Assembly (NCBI GenBank): GCA_001564055.1
Contig: LKNB01000003.1
Span: forward strand, 56,066 to 120,065
From: Rhodothermaceae bacterium Tc-Br11_B2g6_7
Lineage (GTDB): Bacteria; Bacteroidota; Rhodothermia; Rhodothermales; Salinibacteraceae
DNA: 64,000 bases
Reading direction: 5' to 3'
Shown here: positions 38,538 to 49,157 of the stretch, one piece after another
How positions within the stretch are numbered: the stretch's first letter is position 1
How the letters are laid out: each line of letters starts with the position of its first letter
The notes under the pieces: generated by a model
Database searches by the model: none
What the model saw: only the letters and a program-made list of their open reading frames with translations
What the model was told of the DNA's origin: nothing
Position numbers and translations under genes: made by a program

Positions 38538-39206
38538 ATGCCCCTTTCCCCGATGTGCTGTTTGCTCACATCCGTTCTTCCTCTCCTGCAGCGCTTCGCA
38601 TGGCATCCCTCGCGGCGCATCTCCGGGTCCTCTGCTGGTGGGCCCACTGTCGCCGGGCCCGTACGCCTGTGGATGGCTGTGCTCCTATTCGTGGGCACGG
38701 CGGCGCTCCCTGCCCTAACGCTGGCACAGGTGGACGGTCCGTGTGAGACCGAGTACGCGCAGGCCGAAGAGGCGTACTTCGCTGGCGCTTTTGACCGGGC
38801 GGAGGGACTGCTGACGACCTGCCTGGAGGAGGTGAGCCTCTCCGAGGAAGCCCGCGTCCGGTTTTACCGCCTGCTAAGCTTCGTCTACTTGGCCCAGAGT
38901 GCCGACGCCCAGGCCCGCCTGATGGTAGAGAGCCTGCTGGATGTGGCGCCCACGTATGCACCTGACGAGACCACGGACCGACCCGATTTTGTGGCGCTTG
39001 TGCGGGAGGTAAAGGCGACGCGTAGGGCGGGTGAGGCCGACCAAGAGGACCGCGGCCCTCGGCTGTGGCGCTGGGTCGCCGGCGGCGTGGCTACGGTCGC
39101 TGCTGGCATTGGGGCGGCGGTCTTGCTGGGGGGCGGCAACGGCGATGCTGGCGGCAACGGAGGCAATGGCGGGCTTCCCACGCCACCCCTTCCGCCTGGT
39201 GACTGA
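38538..39206 (+). CDS. Exported TPR-like protein with C-terminal TM/Gly-rich tail
   Basis: CETEYAQAEEAYFAGAFDRAEGLLTTCLEE; GGVATVAAGIGAAVLLGGGNGDAGGNGG; start uncertain. Confidence 0.6.
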   Translation: MPLSPMCCLLTSVLPLLQRFAWHPSRRISGSSAGGPTVAGPVRLWMAVLLFVGTAALPALTLAQVDGPCETEYAQAEEAYFAGAFDRAEGLLTTCLEEVSLSEEARVRFYRLLSFVYLAQSADAQARLMVESLLDVAPTYAPDETTDRPDFVALVREVKATRRAGEADQEDRGPRLWRWVAGGVATVAAGIGAAVLLGGGNGDAGGNGGNGGLPTPPLPPGD

Positions 39207-39233
39207 TTCTTTCCGTGCTTGCCTTCTTTTGTT

Positions 39234-41303
39234 ATGACACGTTTTCTCGCCACTCGTCGGTTGTCCTGTATCCTCATTCTTGTCGTGGGATTGGTCTGGT
39301 CGTGGCCCGCGGCAGCCGATCCGCCCACCAATGTCAATGCAACCCCCGGCAACGGGCAGGTGACCCTCACGTGGGAGGCGCCTGCGGTTGACTCCGATGA
39401 AACGATCGAAGGCTACCATGTCTACCGCGACACCGCGTTCTTCCCAAGTGGGAACCCTGAGGATGCACCAGGCCAGCGGGTCACAAGTCAACCTGTATCG
39501 TCTTCTTCGTTCGTTGACGCTGTGGTGACTAACGGCACCACCTATTTCTATCGCGTGACGGCGCTCATTCAAGAAGATGGCGAGGCCAGTGAGGAGACGG
39601 ACCTTTCGTCTGGCAGCGCGGGGATTGACTTTGCTACGCCAGGCGTGCCCCCTGTCATCGAAATAGAAGCCCCTGAGCCTGCGCTGCGCCCAGAAGCAGT
39701 GGATGAGGAGGATGAGATCAAGGTAGAGGTAGAGATAGCATCGGCACGCCCCCTGGCCAGCGTACGGCTTCATTTGCGTCAGGGAGGGGAGGTCGCGTTC
39801 ACCACACAGGCGATGCCGGGCGATGGGGAGGATTTTGAGCTTGAATTGCCAGGCAGCGTGTTAACGTCGCGAGGGGTGGAGTACTTCATTACGGCTGTTG
39901 ACACGTCGGGCCTTGGAAGCCGCGTCCCAGAAACGGGCGTTATCTCGTTGCCCGTACATACGAGCGGTGCGTCCTTTTCTCAGGGGGGCGGCTCGTCCCA
40001 GACGGCCTTCCGGATGATCACATTTCCTACGAACCTGGAAGGCTCCACAGCCGAGGACTTGCTGTGGAATGACCTGGGGCCGTACGACACCGATGCGTGG
40101 CGGCTCTTTGGCATCCGCGGCGCCTTCTCCTCGGCCGAGGGCTACGACGAGCTGCGAGACCGCGGGGCCCCGCTGGGTCTGGCCAATGCGTTCTGGCTCA
40201 TTACAAGCACTCCGGTGACCATTACGACGGGACCGGGCACCTCGCTGCGCACGGATGCGCCCTTCGAGCTCCCGCTGCAGGCCGGATGGAACCTTATTGG
40301 GCTGCCGTACACGTTTCCGTTGCCCATCGAGCAGTTGTCCGTTACGAACACCTCAGGCGCGCTGAACGATGTGTTTGGCTACACCGGTCAGTTTGAGCCC
40401 GTGGAGCCAGGGGATGCCCTGCAGCCGTTTCAAGGCTACCTCGTCCGCCTTTCAGACGGGGGCACCGGCACCCTCATCATCGACCCAGACCGTACGCCCC
40501 CCGCAGAAGACGCAGCAGCCCTGGAGGCCAAGCAGGAGGAAGAGGCCCTGGACTGGCAGATACGCATTGCCGCGCAGGTACAGGACGCCCGCGACACGTT
40601 CAATGTGGCCGCGGTAGCTCCAACCGCCCGGCGGGGGTACGACACCCTGGACCGCTTTAATCCACCGCCCATTGGGGACTACGTGTCGGTCTATTTCCCG
40701 CATGAAGACTGGGGCGACTACGCCGGGCCGTATCGGCGTGACGTGCGTCCCACAGGAGAAGCGCCGTACGAATGGCACCTTGAAGTGCGCTCGTCGATAC
40801 CGGATGTGGTGACGCTTTCGTTTGATGAGTTGACAAGCGTCCCCGAGGCCTACGACGTGTGGCTGCTGGATGACCGGCTGGATGTAGCACACAACCTGCG
40901 GGCGCGCCCTACCTATCGCGTGGTTGCACCGCCCGACGGGCGCCCTCAGTCTTTACGCATGGTGGTAGGGCATCCGTCCGATATGGCGGCACTGGTGGGA
41001 GCGGCCGCGGAGGCGCCGCCTGAGGTGATGCTGCAGCCCCCCTATCCCAATCCGCGCGCTGGAGAGGTGCCCCTCACCATCCCGTTCGGGCTTCCAGAAG
41101 CAGGACCGGTAACGCTGCGCATTTACGACACGCTGGGTCGCCACGTTGCAACCGTACTCCGTGAGACGCGGGAGGCCGGCACGCACAGTGCGGTGTGGGA
41201 CGGGCGCGATGCCACGGGCACGGTGCTGGCCAGTGGCACCTACATACTACAACTTACGGCTGCAGGCCAGTCGGTCAGCCAGCGTGTGGTTCTGCTGCGG
41301 TAG
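39234..41303 (+). CDS. Secreted FN3-domain protein with T9SS/FlgD-like C-terminal domain
   Basis: Signal peptide; PPTNVNATPGNGQVTLTWEAP FN3; C-term 'PPYPNPRAGEVPLTIPFGLPEAGPVTLRIYDTLGRHVATVLRE...GTYILQLTAAGQSVSQRVVLLR' sorting-domain-like. Confidence 0.85.
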   Translation: MTRFLATRRLSCILILVVGLVWSWPAAADPPTNVNATPGNGQVTLTWEAPAVDSDETIEGYHVYRDTAFFPSGNPEDAPGQRVTSQPVSSSSFVDAVVTNGTTYFYRVTALIQEDGEASEETDLSSGSAGIDFATPGVPPVIEIEAPEPALRPEAVDEEDEIKVEVEIASARPLASVRLHLRQGGEVAFTTQAMPGDGEDFELELPGSVLTSRGVEYFITAVDTSGLGSRVPETGVISLPVHTSGASFSQGGGSSQTAFRMITFPTNLEGSTAEDLLWNDLGPYDTDAWRLFGIRGAFSSAEGYDELRDRGAPLGLANAFWLITSTPVTITTGPGTSLRTDAPFELPLQAGWNLIGLPYTFPLPIEQLSVTNTSGALNDVFGYTGQFEPVEPGDALQPFQGYLVRLSDGGTGTLIIDPDRTPPAEDAAALEAKQEEEALDWQIRIAAQVQDARDTFNVAAVAPTARRGYDTLDRFNPPPIGDYVSVYFPHEDWGDYAGPYRRDVRPTGEAPYEWHLEVRSSIPDVVTLSFDELTSVPEAYDVWLLDDRLDVAHNLRARPTYRVVAPPDGRPQSLRMVVGHPSDMAALVGAAAEAPPEVMLQPPYPNPRAGEVPLTIPFGLPEAGPVTLRIYDTLGRHVATVLRETREAGTHSAVWDGRDATGTVLASGTYILQLTAAGQSVSQRVVLLR

Positions 41304-41705
41304 CGCGGTTAAGATAGCCGACGCCGATTTCCTGTCGAGTCCCTGGTTCGTGGCGGCACCAGATGCTGGCGCTGTTTACGCTCAGCGTACGACCTCATAA
41401 CTTACTGCCTCCGAATATGCCGGGCGGTCCGGGTGCGTATTTTAGGCATCCTTTTTCGCTGGGTAGGACGTAGCATCTACCTCTTGGATGATTTGCATTA
41501 GCCAGAGGTGACGATCGCGCATCAACGACGCCTCGACTTTCAACGACTGACCGGTAAAGGCTGTCGCGGCGCAGTGCAGAGACGATGGCAGCGGTAACGA
41601 ATCCCTGGAGCGGCACGGTCTCGGGACCGCATCAGCTGTTTTCAGGAAAGGCCGCTTCAACGGAACGGGTTTGCCATTCCATCGCGCCACAGCCCTCAAA
41701 TAAAA

Positions 41706-41731
41706 AAGGGACCCCGTAAACAGGGTCCCTT
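41706..41731 (-). terminator. Intrinsic terminator for the DUF5666 gene
   Basis: Minus strand: aagggaccc tgtttacg gggtccctt followed by TTTTATTT. Confidence 0.85.
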
Positions 41732-41784
41732 GGTTGTTGCTATGAGGTCACCGCGCGGTACAGCCCGGTGACCTGTACGCAATG

Positions 41785-43179
41785 CTACTCTTCCAGCTCG
41801 ATCTCTTCGGCAATGAGGTCGCCGTTGGTATCGCGGAAACCTTCAACCTCCACATCGTCGCCTTCTTGCAAGTCAGCGAATGCGATCGGGCGCTCGTTTT
41901 CATCCTCGATCTCGGTCTGGCCTGTGACGAAGAAGGTGATGCCGTTCACCGTCAGGCTGTTGTCGGTCAGCGATTCAATGAGGCCTTCCACTTCGACTTC
42001 GTTGTCGACGTCGTCGTCCTCGCGCTCAATCTCGTCCGCGATAAGTACCCCGTCGCGGTCGAAGAACCCTTCAACCTCCACGTTGTCTCCCACGCGCAGG
42101 TCACTGAGTGAGATATCGCCGTCATCGTCCTCGATCTCGGTGCGGGGGGTTACGAGAAACGTGATGCCGTTCACTGTGATCTCATTGGAGCCAATGGCAT
42201 CGACCAACCCTTCGACTTCAACCTCGTCGGCCTCCCACTCGATCTCGGTCGCCACCAGGGTTCCGTCGAGGTCTTCTCGACCTTCCACTTCTACCTTGTC
42301 ACCAACCCGCAGATCGCTGAAGGTCAGCGTAATGCCATGATCTCCTTCTACTTTGGTGCGGTTGGTGACCTCAAACGTGGTGCCGCGCACGGTGAGGCTG
42401 CTGCCGGTGAGGTTCGTAATGCGCCCTTCCACCTCGATATCGTCGTCATCTTCGGCTTCGATGGAGCGCTCAATGTTGTCTTCGATAAGATCTTCGAAGC
42501 GCCCGCCCTCATTCCCCTCTTCGGGGTTGACCAAGGTGCCATCGCTCTGGCGGAACCAGGAGTCCACGTCCACGACAAAGTTGATGGTTTTGGGGCTTTC
42601 AGCGGTTACTTCGATCGGCGGCTCGAGCTCGATTTCTTGTTCCTCGTCAAGGTCGCTGAGGAAGGTAAAGTTGCGCTCTGGGCCGTTAGCGGGGGTCCAG
42701 ACGCCCTCCACACGAATGCTGAAGCCCTCGGGGAAGCCTGTTTCATCGAGTAAGGCGGCCTCGGCGGGGTCGTCGCGCTCGAGCTTGTCTACCTCAAATT
42801 CAATTTCATCCCATACGCCTTCCGGGATGGAGGCTTCGATGATGGTGCGGGGAGGTCCTCCATCCAGCGGCAGGTCGACGAGAATGGGGCCGTCCTCAAT
42901 ATCTGCGCGGCCGTTTGCGCTCTCAAACTCGATCTCAGAGATCGCGATTTCGACACGCGTGAGGGTGATGCTATTGCCACTATTATCGTCCAGTACCGAA
43001 GACTGGGCCGTCAGATTAGCGCCAGACGAGGTGCTGCCAGTCGTTTGAAACGCGAGGGTTAACGGGGCCGCGTCTTGATCGCTGGGACCGTTTGGCCCGA
43101 CGGTGCTATCGCAGCCGGAAAGGACCAACGCAAGAGCAAGCACAAGCCCAATAAATGAAGTAGTGCGGGTGATAGTCAT
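41785..43179 (-). CDS. Lipoprotein with DUF4382-like N-terminus and three tandem DUF5666-like domains
   Basis: Lipobox LALVLSGCDS; three ~70-aa repeats 'VEGLI.S...SLTVNGITF.VT..TEIEDD...SDL.VGD.VEVEG..D.DG.L.A.EIE'. Confidence 0.8.
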   Translation of the reverse strand: MTITRTTSFIGLVLALALVLSGCDSTVGPNGPSDQDAAPLTLAFQTTGSTSSGANLTAQSSVLDDNSGNSITLTRVEIAISEIEFESANGRADIEDGPILVDLPLDGGPPRTIIEASIPEGVWDEIEFEVDKLERDDPAEAALLDETGFPEGFSIRVEGVWTPANGPERNFTFLSDLDEEQEIELEPPIEVTAESPKTINFVVDVDSWFRQSDGTLVNPEEGNEGGRFEDLIEDNIERSIEAEDDDDIEVEGRITNLTGSSLTVRGTTFEVTNRTKVEGDHGITLTFSDLRVGDKVEVEGREDLDGTLVATEIEWEADEVEVEGLVDAIGSNEITVNGITFLVTPRTEIEDDDGDISLSDLRVGDNVEVEGFFDRDGVLIADEIEREDDDVDNEVEVEGLIESLTDNSLTVNGITFFVTGQTEIEDENERPIAFADLQEGDDVEVEGFRDTNGDLIAEEIELEE

Positions 43180-43390
43180 ATAATTCTTCGTCGGTGATGA
43201 TAAAGCTAAAAGGCACGGCGGCACAGGGATGTGCGGCCGCTTGTCATTCGTCTGTCTCTTATAGGGACAAGGCCCGTGCCAGACTTGAATTAACTACGTA
43301 TAAAACCATGCTTATCATGACCTTAGGCAAAATAAAAATTATCAAACAGTAGTTGCCCTCCCCGCGATGAAACACCGGTTGCGATGGAGG

Positions 43391-43418
43391 GTGTCTCATG
43401 CGTGTCTCACGCGAGACA
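43391..43418. promoter_or_regulatory. GTGTCTC/GAGACA iterated motif upstream of histidine kinase
   Basis: GTGTCTC atgc GTGTCTC acgc GAGACA; shares gggtgtctcatgc with 35395. Confidence 0.3.
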
Positions 43419-43483
43419 TGGCGAAAGAGCCGCTCCATGCTGTGCCTTGCCCATCGTTGTACTTCTACCGTTCATCCTCCCTC

Positions 43484-44845
43484 ATGACTGTCCGACGCGT
43501 CTTGCTATTGAGCTTTTTCGGCGTTGGGGGGATCGTACTCTTCGTGGGGTTCGTCGCGGGCGTTGCCTACTGGCAACTGGCGGGTGCATTGGAGGCTGTG
43601 GGGACGGTGCCGCCAGCTGCCGCGCAGCTGTTGACGCGGGCAATGTGGGTTGTCGGCGGGGCGACCGTGCTGGGGCTCGCGAGCGTCGGTGTGCTCGCAT
43701 GGTACATGCAGCGTCGCGTCGCTGGCCCGATCGAGGAGTTGGCGAACGACGTGCACCAGCTTCACGTGCAGCGGCTCGACCGTGAGATCGTCTCAGACGG
43801 GCCGCGTGAACTGACGGAGCTGGCCGGGGCGGTCAATGAACTCACCGAGGATATGCGGCAGCAGACGGTGCCGCGCTCCTACCTCAACAACGTGTTGGAC
43901 TCTATGCCCGAAATGGTATTTGCGCTTGACGCCGATGGGCGCATCCGTCGCGCTAACAAGGCCGCGCAACAGCTAACGGGGCTCGCCCGTGAGGCACTTC
44001 GGGGGAGCGCGCTGGCTGACGTGCTACCCATGGAGCCTCCGCTGGACGTGACGGCAGCGCCGAGCCGTGACTCCGTAGAGCGGACCATCCATTCGCTGAA
44101 GGGCACGCCCATGCCGGCACTCGTCGCATGTTCCACTATCCGTGACGAGTGGGGCGATGCGCAGGGGATTGTGTGTGTGGTGCAGGATATTACCGAGCTG
44201 AAGGCAGCCGAACACGAACTGCGCGCGTCGCTGGAGGAGAAGGACGTGCTGCTCCGGGAGATTCACCACCGGGTAAAAAACAACCTGCAGGTCATCTCCA
44301 GTCTGCTGCACTTGCAGTCGCGGAAGGTAGCGAGCGATACGGCCCGGGGGCTGTTTGTCGATAGCCAGGCCCGCATCCGCTCGATGGCACTCATCCACGA
44401 GCGCCTCTACCAGTCGGAGGACCTGGCGCGCGTCGCGATGGGGGCCTACGTCGAAGAGCTCACCCAACAGGTCGTGCGCACCTACGCCGTGCGGCCGTCG
44501 GAGCTTACGGTTGAGGTGGCGGCGGGGGACGTGCCGCTGGTCATCGACCAAGCCATCCCCTGCGGACTGATTGTGCATGAGTTGGTAGCCAATGCGCTCG
44601 AACACGCCTTCCCGGACGATGGGCCTGGCGCGGTGCGTGTCGCGTTGGACCTGGCCGGTGGCGACGTCCACCTTCAGGTGGCCGACGATGGCGCGGGCCT
44701 CCCCGACGATTTCGAGCTCAGCCAGGCGCAATCGCTCGGGCTCAAGCTCGTCCGTGGGCTGGTGAAGCAGCTGGATGGCACGCTTGAGGTGGATGGCACC
44801 GACGGCACCAAGTATACGATCACCTTTCCCCATACCCATGCCTAA
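43484..44845 (+). CDS. Sensor histidine kinase (HAMP-PAS-HisKA_2-HATPase)
   Basis: TMs, HAMP-like RRVAGPIEELANDVHQL, PAS, H-box EKDVLLREIHHRVKNNLQVISSLLHLQS, HATPase N/G boxes. Confidence 0.93.
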   Translation: MTVRRVLLLSFFGVGGIVLFVGFVAGVAYWQLAGALEAVGTVPPAAAQLLTRAMWVVGGATVLGLASVGVLAWYMQRRVAGPIEELANDVHQLHVQRLDREIVSDGPRELTELAGAVNELTEDMRQQTVPRSYLNNVLDSMPEMVFALDADGRIRRANKAAQQLTGLAREALRGSALADVLPMEPPLDVTAAPSRDSVERTIHSLKGTPMPALVACSTIRDEWGDAQGIVCVVQDITELKAAEHELRASLEEKDVLLREIHHRVKNNLQVISSLLHLQSRKVASDTARGLFVDSQARIRSMALIHERLYQSEDLARVAMGAYVEELTQQVVRTYAVRPSELTVEVAAGDVPLVIDQAIPCGLIVHELVANALEHAFPDDGPGAVRVALDLAGGDVHLQVADDGAGLPDDFELSQAQSLGLKLVRGLVKQLDGTLEVDGTDGTKYTITFPHTHA

Positions 44846-46541
44846 TGCATCCGACGCGCCGCTCCGCATCCTCGTGGTAGAAGACGAGGTGATTGTGGCG
44901 ATGGAGATTCAAGACCGCCTCGAAGCGCTGGGCTACACCGTGCTGGATACCCTTACGACCGGCGAAGCTGCGATTGAGCATGTGGCCGCCGACCGCCCCG
45001 ACCTCATCCTCATGGACATCATGTTGGACGGTGCCCTGGACGGGATCGATACGGCGGAACAGATTCGGACGGAGCAGGAGATTCCTGTCATCTTCCTCAC
45101 CGCCTATAGCGATGACCAGACGCTGGACCGGGCCAAGGCGGCTGCGCCGTACGGCTACATCGTGAAGCCGTTTGAAGAGCGCGAGCTGTATGCGACCATT
45201 GAGGTGGCGCGCAATACGCATCGGCTGGAGCAGCAACTGCAGGAGCAGCGCGACGACCTGTTGCACATTCTCGATGGCCTCCGGCAGGGAACGGCCATGA
45301 CGGACACAGGCGGCCACCTTACGTATGTGAGTCGCGCGGCTCGGCGCCTGCTGGCCCTGCAAACGGATGAGGCGATCGGGCACCACTGGACGGACGCGTT
45401 TCCGCTATCTGAGGCCACGCTGGAGGCTCTCGACGCCATGGCGGAGCTTCCGGCGAAGGAGCGATCCAAGGTGCCCGCCGAGGCGGTGGGCACCGAGGGC
45501 ACCACGCACCGCCTGGAAATTGAGGTGCAGGATGACCCGCGGGCGCCTGCTCGCCAGATCTTCGTGGTATACGACGTGACGGAGGTGCACGACCTGCGTC
45601 GCATGCTGGACGACGAGGCCACCCACCACGACATGATCGGCCAGAGCGACGCCATGCGAGCGGCGTTTCAGCAGATCGATCAGGTCGCCCGCGTCAACGC
45701 CACCACGCTGATTCACGGCGCTACCGGCACGGGCAAGGAGTTAGCCGCCCGCGCCATCCATAACGCCAGCGACCGGGCAGCGGGGCCGTTCGTGGCCGTC
45801 AACTGCGCTGCGCTTACCAAAGAGCTCGCTGGCAGTCAGCTGTTCGGGCATCGCAAGGGGGCGTTCACCGGGGCTACCGACGACCGTCCGGGCTTCTTCG
45901 AGGCCGCCGATGGAGGAACGCTTTTTCTGGATGAGATTGGCGACATCCCGCTGGACGTGCAGCGGCAGTTGCTACGGGTACTGGAGGAAGAGGCCGTGAC
46001 GCGGCTGGGGGAAACGAAGACGCGGCCCGTTGACGTGCGGATCATCGCGGCGACCCACCGCGATCTGCGGGCTGAGGTGGAGGCCGGGCGTTTTCGGGAG
46101 GACATGCTGTACCGTATCCGCATCGCACGCGTAGAACTGCCGCCGCTGCGCAAGCGCCGGTCCGACATCCCCCTGTTGGTGCGGTCGTTCCTGCAGAGCG
46201 CTCGGGCGCGTTTCGGTAAAGATGTGGAGGGCGTGCACGACGAAGCCATGCGGGCACTTATCTCCTACGCCTGGCCAGGCAACGTCCGCGAGCTGCGCAA
46301 CGCCGTGGAGTACGCTGTAATTCGCGCGCCGCATGCCGTCGTGCAGATGCAGGACCTGCCGCCGGAGATCCAGGACGTTGACGTGCAAGCCGCTCCACAC
46401 GAGGCCTTCCCTGACGACGAAGAGGGCCGCATCCGCGCCGCCCTCGCCCAGACGGACAACAACCGCAAGGAAGCGGCAGAATTGCTGGGCATGAGCCGCG
46501 CCACGCTGTACCGTCGCCTGGATACGTACGATATCGAGTAG
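44838..46541 (+). CDS. NtrC-type response regulator (REC-PAS-AAA+-Fis HTH)
   Basis: [25 protein letters not shown]...[12 protein letters not shown]+ [15 protein letters not shown]; intact GAFTGA; HTH_8 [24 protein letters not shown]; overlaps kinase stop by 8 bp. Confidence 0.95.
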   Translation: MPNASDAPLRILVVEDEVIVAMEIQDRLEALGYTVLDTLTTGEAAIEHVAADRPDLILMDIMLDGALDGIDTAEQIRTEQEIPVIFLTAYSDDQTLDRAKAAAPYGYIVKPFEERELYATIEVARNTHRLEQQLQEQRDDLLHILDGLRQGTAMTDTGGHLTYVSRAARRLLALQTDEAIGHHWTDAFPLSEATLEALDAMAELPAKERSKVPAEAVGTEGTTHRLEIEVQDDPRAPARQIFVVYDVTEVHDLRRMLDDEATHHDMIGQSDAMRAAFQQIDQVARVNATTLIHGATGTGKELAARAIHNASDRAAGPFVAVNCAALTKELAGSQLFGHRKGAFTGATDDRPGFFEAADGGTLFLDEIGDIPLDVQRQLLRVLEEEAVTRLGETKTRPVDVRIIAATHRDLRAEVEAGRFREDMLYRIRIARVELPPLRKRRSDIPLLVRSFLQSARARFGKDVEGVHDEAMRALISYAWPGNVRELRNAVEYAVIRAPHAVVQMQDLPPEIQDVDVQAAPHEAFPDDEEGRIRAALAQTDNNRKEAAELLGMSRATLYRRLDTYDIE

Positions 46542-46607
46542 AACGCCATACTCAGGCTTACGAGGCCATGGCGAAGAATGCCGGGTAGAGGTCCCCGAAT
46601 AGTGTAC

Positions 46608-47885
46608 CTACGGCGCCACCCGCACGTCAATCCACACGGGGAAGTGGTCGCTGGCCGATATGCCGTCGGCTGTGGGAGCGGGCCGGTAGAGGCCGGCGGC
46701 TACCACCTCAAGCCCGACGGAGGGTAGCACATAGTCTACGCGTCGGCCCCACTCCGCGGTATCCGTGGGGTCGAGGTCCGGATAGCGGGCCTGTCCACCA
46801 GCCGAGGCCATAGGCGTGACGTCGCCCTGCACACGCGGATGGCTCAGGAGTTGTTCGATGGCGCCTTCGATGGATGAGCCACCGGCGGGGTCGGCGTTCT
46901 GGTCGCCCATCAGCACAAAGCGAGCGTCGTCGTGCAGGCCGCCGCTGCGGGTGGAATCGTCGTAGATGTAGTCGGCATCGCTCAGGTAATCCGCCCAGAA
47001 GCGGATCTCGTCGTGGTTGCGGCGGACGTTGCGTTCCTCCGGCCCATCAAACGCGGGTGGGGTGGGGTGGCTGGCCAGGACGCGCAGCGTGTCGCCCGTG
47101 GGCAGCACCAGGGGCACATCCCAGTGGCTTTTCGACGAGAGCCGCATCTCGCTCCAGGCTTCTTCGCTGTACCAGGACTCGTTGGTATCCGGATCTACCG
47201 GCTTTTTCGCATCCGGCATGGCGGACCAGCGGAAGAGGCGGAAGGTACGCACGGCGTCTTCGGCAATCGTGAGGTCGGGGCGGACGAGCAAGCCCATCGC
47301 GTACTGGCCGGGAAAGACACCGAAGCCCCAGGCATCTTCCCCGTAGGCACGATCGGCATCGGTTTGTCGCACCGGGCGGCCGTCTTCCGGTGACGCCTGG
47401 GGATCCGGATAGGTGGTGACGGCCTCGCCATCGCGGTTCAGGTCAAAGCCGCTGGCGACGCCGGTGTTGGTGGGCGCCATGAAGGCGGCGTACGTGATGC
47501 CTTCCAGCGTATCTGCCTGGGCCACCGCCAGAAAGTTCTCGGCAAAGCGCCGGGCATTCTGGCCGGGCGTGTCTTCATCTTCCATCCACGGCCCATCGGC
47601 AAAATCGTACGTGATTTCGTTGATGAGAAGTATATCGGGCCGCAGGTGCTGAATGACGGCCGCGGCCTGTTGGATGCGCGAATGGTCCGGATTGCGGAGG
47701 TCGACGGTCCGCATATCCTCGATGTTGTACGTCATGATGCGCAGCGTGTCGGCTGCCGCTTCTGAGGCTGCGTCTGCGGCATCATCCGGCGACGCACAGC
47801 CCAGCAGGCCACCCACGAGTAGGATGAGGCTGCAGAGGAGCAGCGCAGATCGATAGCAAGACACGAGGGCAAGGCGTACGGACAT
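46608..47885 (-). CDS. Endonuclease/exonuclease/phosphatase-fold lipoprotein
   Basis: LGCASPDD lipobox; LRIMTYNIEDMR, LLINEI, MGDQNADPAGGS, SDHFPVWIDV. Confidence 0.85.
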   Translation of the reverse strand: MSVRLALVSCYRSALLLCSLILLVGGLLGCASPDDAADAASEAAADTLRIMTYNIEDMRTVDLRNPDHSRIQQAAAVIQHLRPDILLINEITYDFADGPWMEDEDTPGQNARRFAENFLAVAQADTLEGITYAAFMAPTNTGVASGFDLNRDGEAVTTYPDPQASPEDGRPVRQTDADRAYGEDAWGFGVFPGQYAMGLLVRPDLTIAEDAVRTFRLFRWSAMPDAKKPVDPDTNESWYSEEAWSEMRLSSKSHWDVPLVLPTGDTLRVLASHPTPPAFDGPEERNVRRNHDEIRFWADYLSDADYIYDDSTRSGGLHDDARFVLMGDQNADPAGGSSIEGAIEQLLSHPRVQGDVTPMASAGGQARYPDLDPTDTAEWGRRVDYVLPSVGLEVVAAGLYRPAPTADGISASDHFPVWIDVRVAP

Positions 47886-47989
47886 CAGCTTGAGGGAGAA
47901 GGGAAGAGGCGACGGGGCGCGGGTGTGATTACGCTTCAGCGATATGCTCTACAGGCCGCCTCTTGTTCCGGGCCCTCCCGCCCGGGGTG

Positions 47990-48991
47990 CTATCGCAACC
48001 CGGCTTCCTCGGCTGCTTCTTCCAGAATGCGTTGCTGCTCGGATGTAAGGTGCTCCGGCACCTTGATGTCGACCTCCACAAAGAGATCCCCCGTGCCCTT
48101 GTTCGTTTCGACGCCCTGCCCCTTCAGCCGCAGCTTCTTGTCCGGCTGCGTACCCGCCGGAATGTTCAGCTTGATGCGCTTGCCGTAGGCCGTGGTGAGG
48201 CTTTTCGACGCGCCCAGCATGGCATCGAAGGCATCGACCGAGACGGTAGTGTAGAGGTCGTCGCCCTCGCGGCGAAAGCGGGGATGAGGCTTTACGTCGA
48301 ACGTCACGTACAGGTCGCCGCGTTCGCCCGTGGGGCCGGCCTGTCCGCGGCCGCGGAGCCTGATCTTGAAGCCGGAGCGTACGCCCTTCGGGATCTTGAG
48401 CCGTACGGTGTCGCCATCCGGAAGGGTAACGGTGGTCTTGCCTCCTTCGAGCGCCTGGCGGAAGCTGAGGTCCATGGTGGTTTCGACGTCGCGCCCGCCG
48501 CGACGGCTGCGCCTGCGGGACCGCCCGCCCTGGCGCTGCTGTCCGGCACTACTGCCGCGCTGCCCGCCGAAGAACTGGCTGAAGATATCGCCGAAGCTCC
48601 CGCCGCCGCCCGCGCTGCCGCCGGTGCCAAAGGTGCTGCCGAGGTCCTCGTCCATGTCGAGCCGGACGTACGTCCCGTCCGAGGTGCGGTAGTAGCGCTG
48701 CCCTTGGCCGCTCTCGAAGCCTTGGCTGCCAAAGCCGGGCCCACCCGCGCCCCGGCGCCCGCCCCCAAATGGGTTCTTGCGCGCCTGATCGTACTCCCGG
48801 CGCTTGTCCTTGTCAGACAGCACCCCGTACGCCTCCTGCACGTCCTTAAAGCGGTCTTCCGCCTCTGGGTCGTCCGGGTTGCGGTCGGGGTGGTAACGCT
48901 GGGCGAGCTTGCGGTAGGCCTTCTTGATCTCCTTCTCGCTCGCGTCCTCCGCTACACCAAGTACGTCGTAATAATCTTTCACAGCAGGCAT
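47990..48991 (-). CDS. DnaJ/CbpA-type co-chaperone (no zinc-finger domain)
   Basis: [36 protein letters not shown]-rich linker; DnaJ C-terminal domain, no CxxCxGxG. Confidence 0.93.
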   Translation of the reverse strand: MPAVKDYYDVLGVAEDASEKEIKKAYRKLAQRYHPDRNPDDPEAEDRFKDVQEAYGVLSDKDKRREYDQARKNPFGGGRRGAGGPGFGSQGFESGQGQRYYRTSDGTYVRLDMDEDLGSTFGTGGSAGGGGSFGDIFSQFFGGQRGSSAGQQRQGGRSRRRSRRGGRDVETTMDLSFRQALEGGKTTVTLPDGDTVRLKIPKGVRSGFKIRLRGRGQAGPTGERGDLYVTFDVKPHPRFRREGDDLYTTVSVDAFDAMLGASKSLTTAYGKRIKLNIPAGTQPDKKLRLKGQGVETNKGTGDLFVEVDIKVPEHLTSEQQRILEEAAEEAGLR

Positions 48992-49157
48992 GATCTATCG
49001 CAAAAGGTTGAGTTCCAACGCACAGTCCGTATATTACACGTGCAACCGTATGCAGGAACGCCGAAGCGCCGGCGTGCCTCCGCCAACACGTCAGACGGCA
49101 GGCCCGCACCGGTTGGCGATGCGGCATATACTTCAGTAAACAAAAATCACACATACC

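Noticed and set aside
41785-42480. Periodic similarity that could suggest a repeat array/CRISPR
   Set aside because: Period (~200 bp) matches tandem protein domains (DUF5666-like); no short spacers or cas genes
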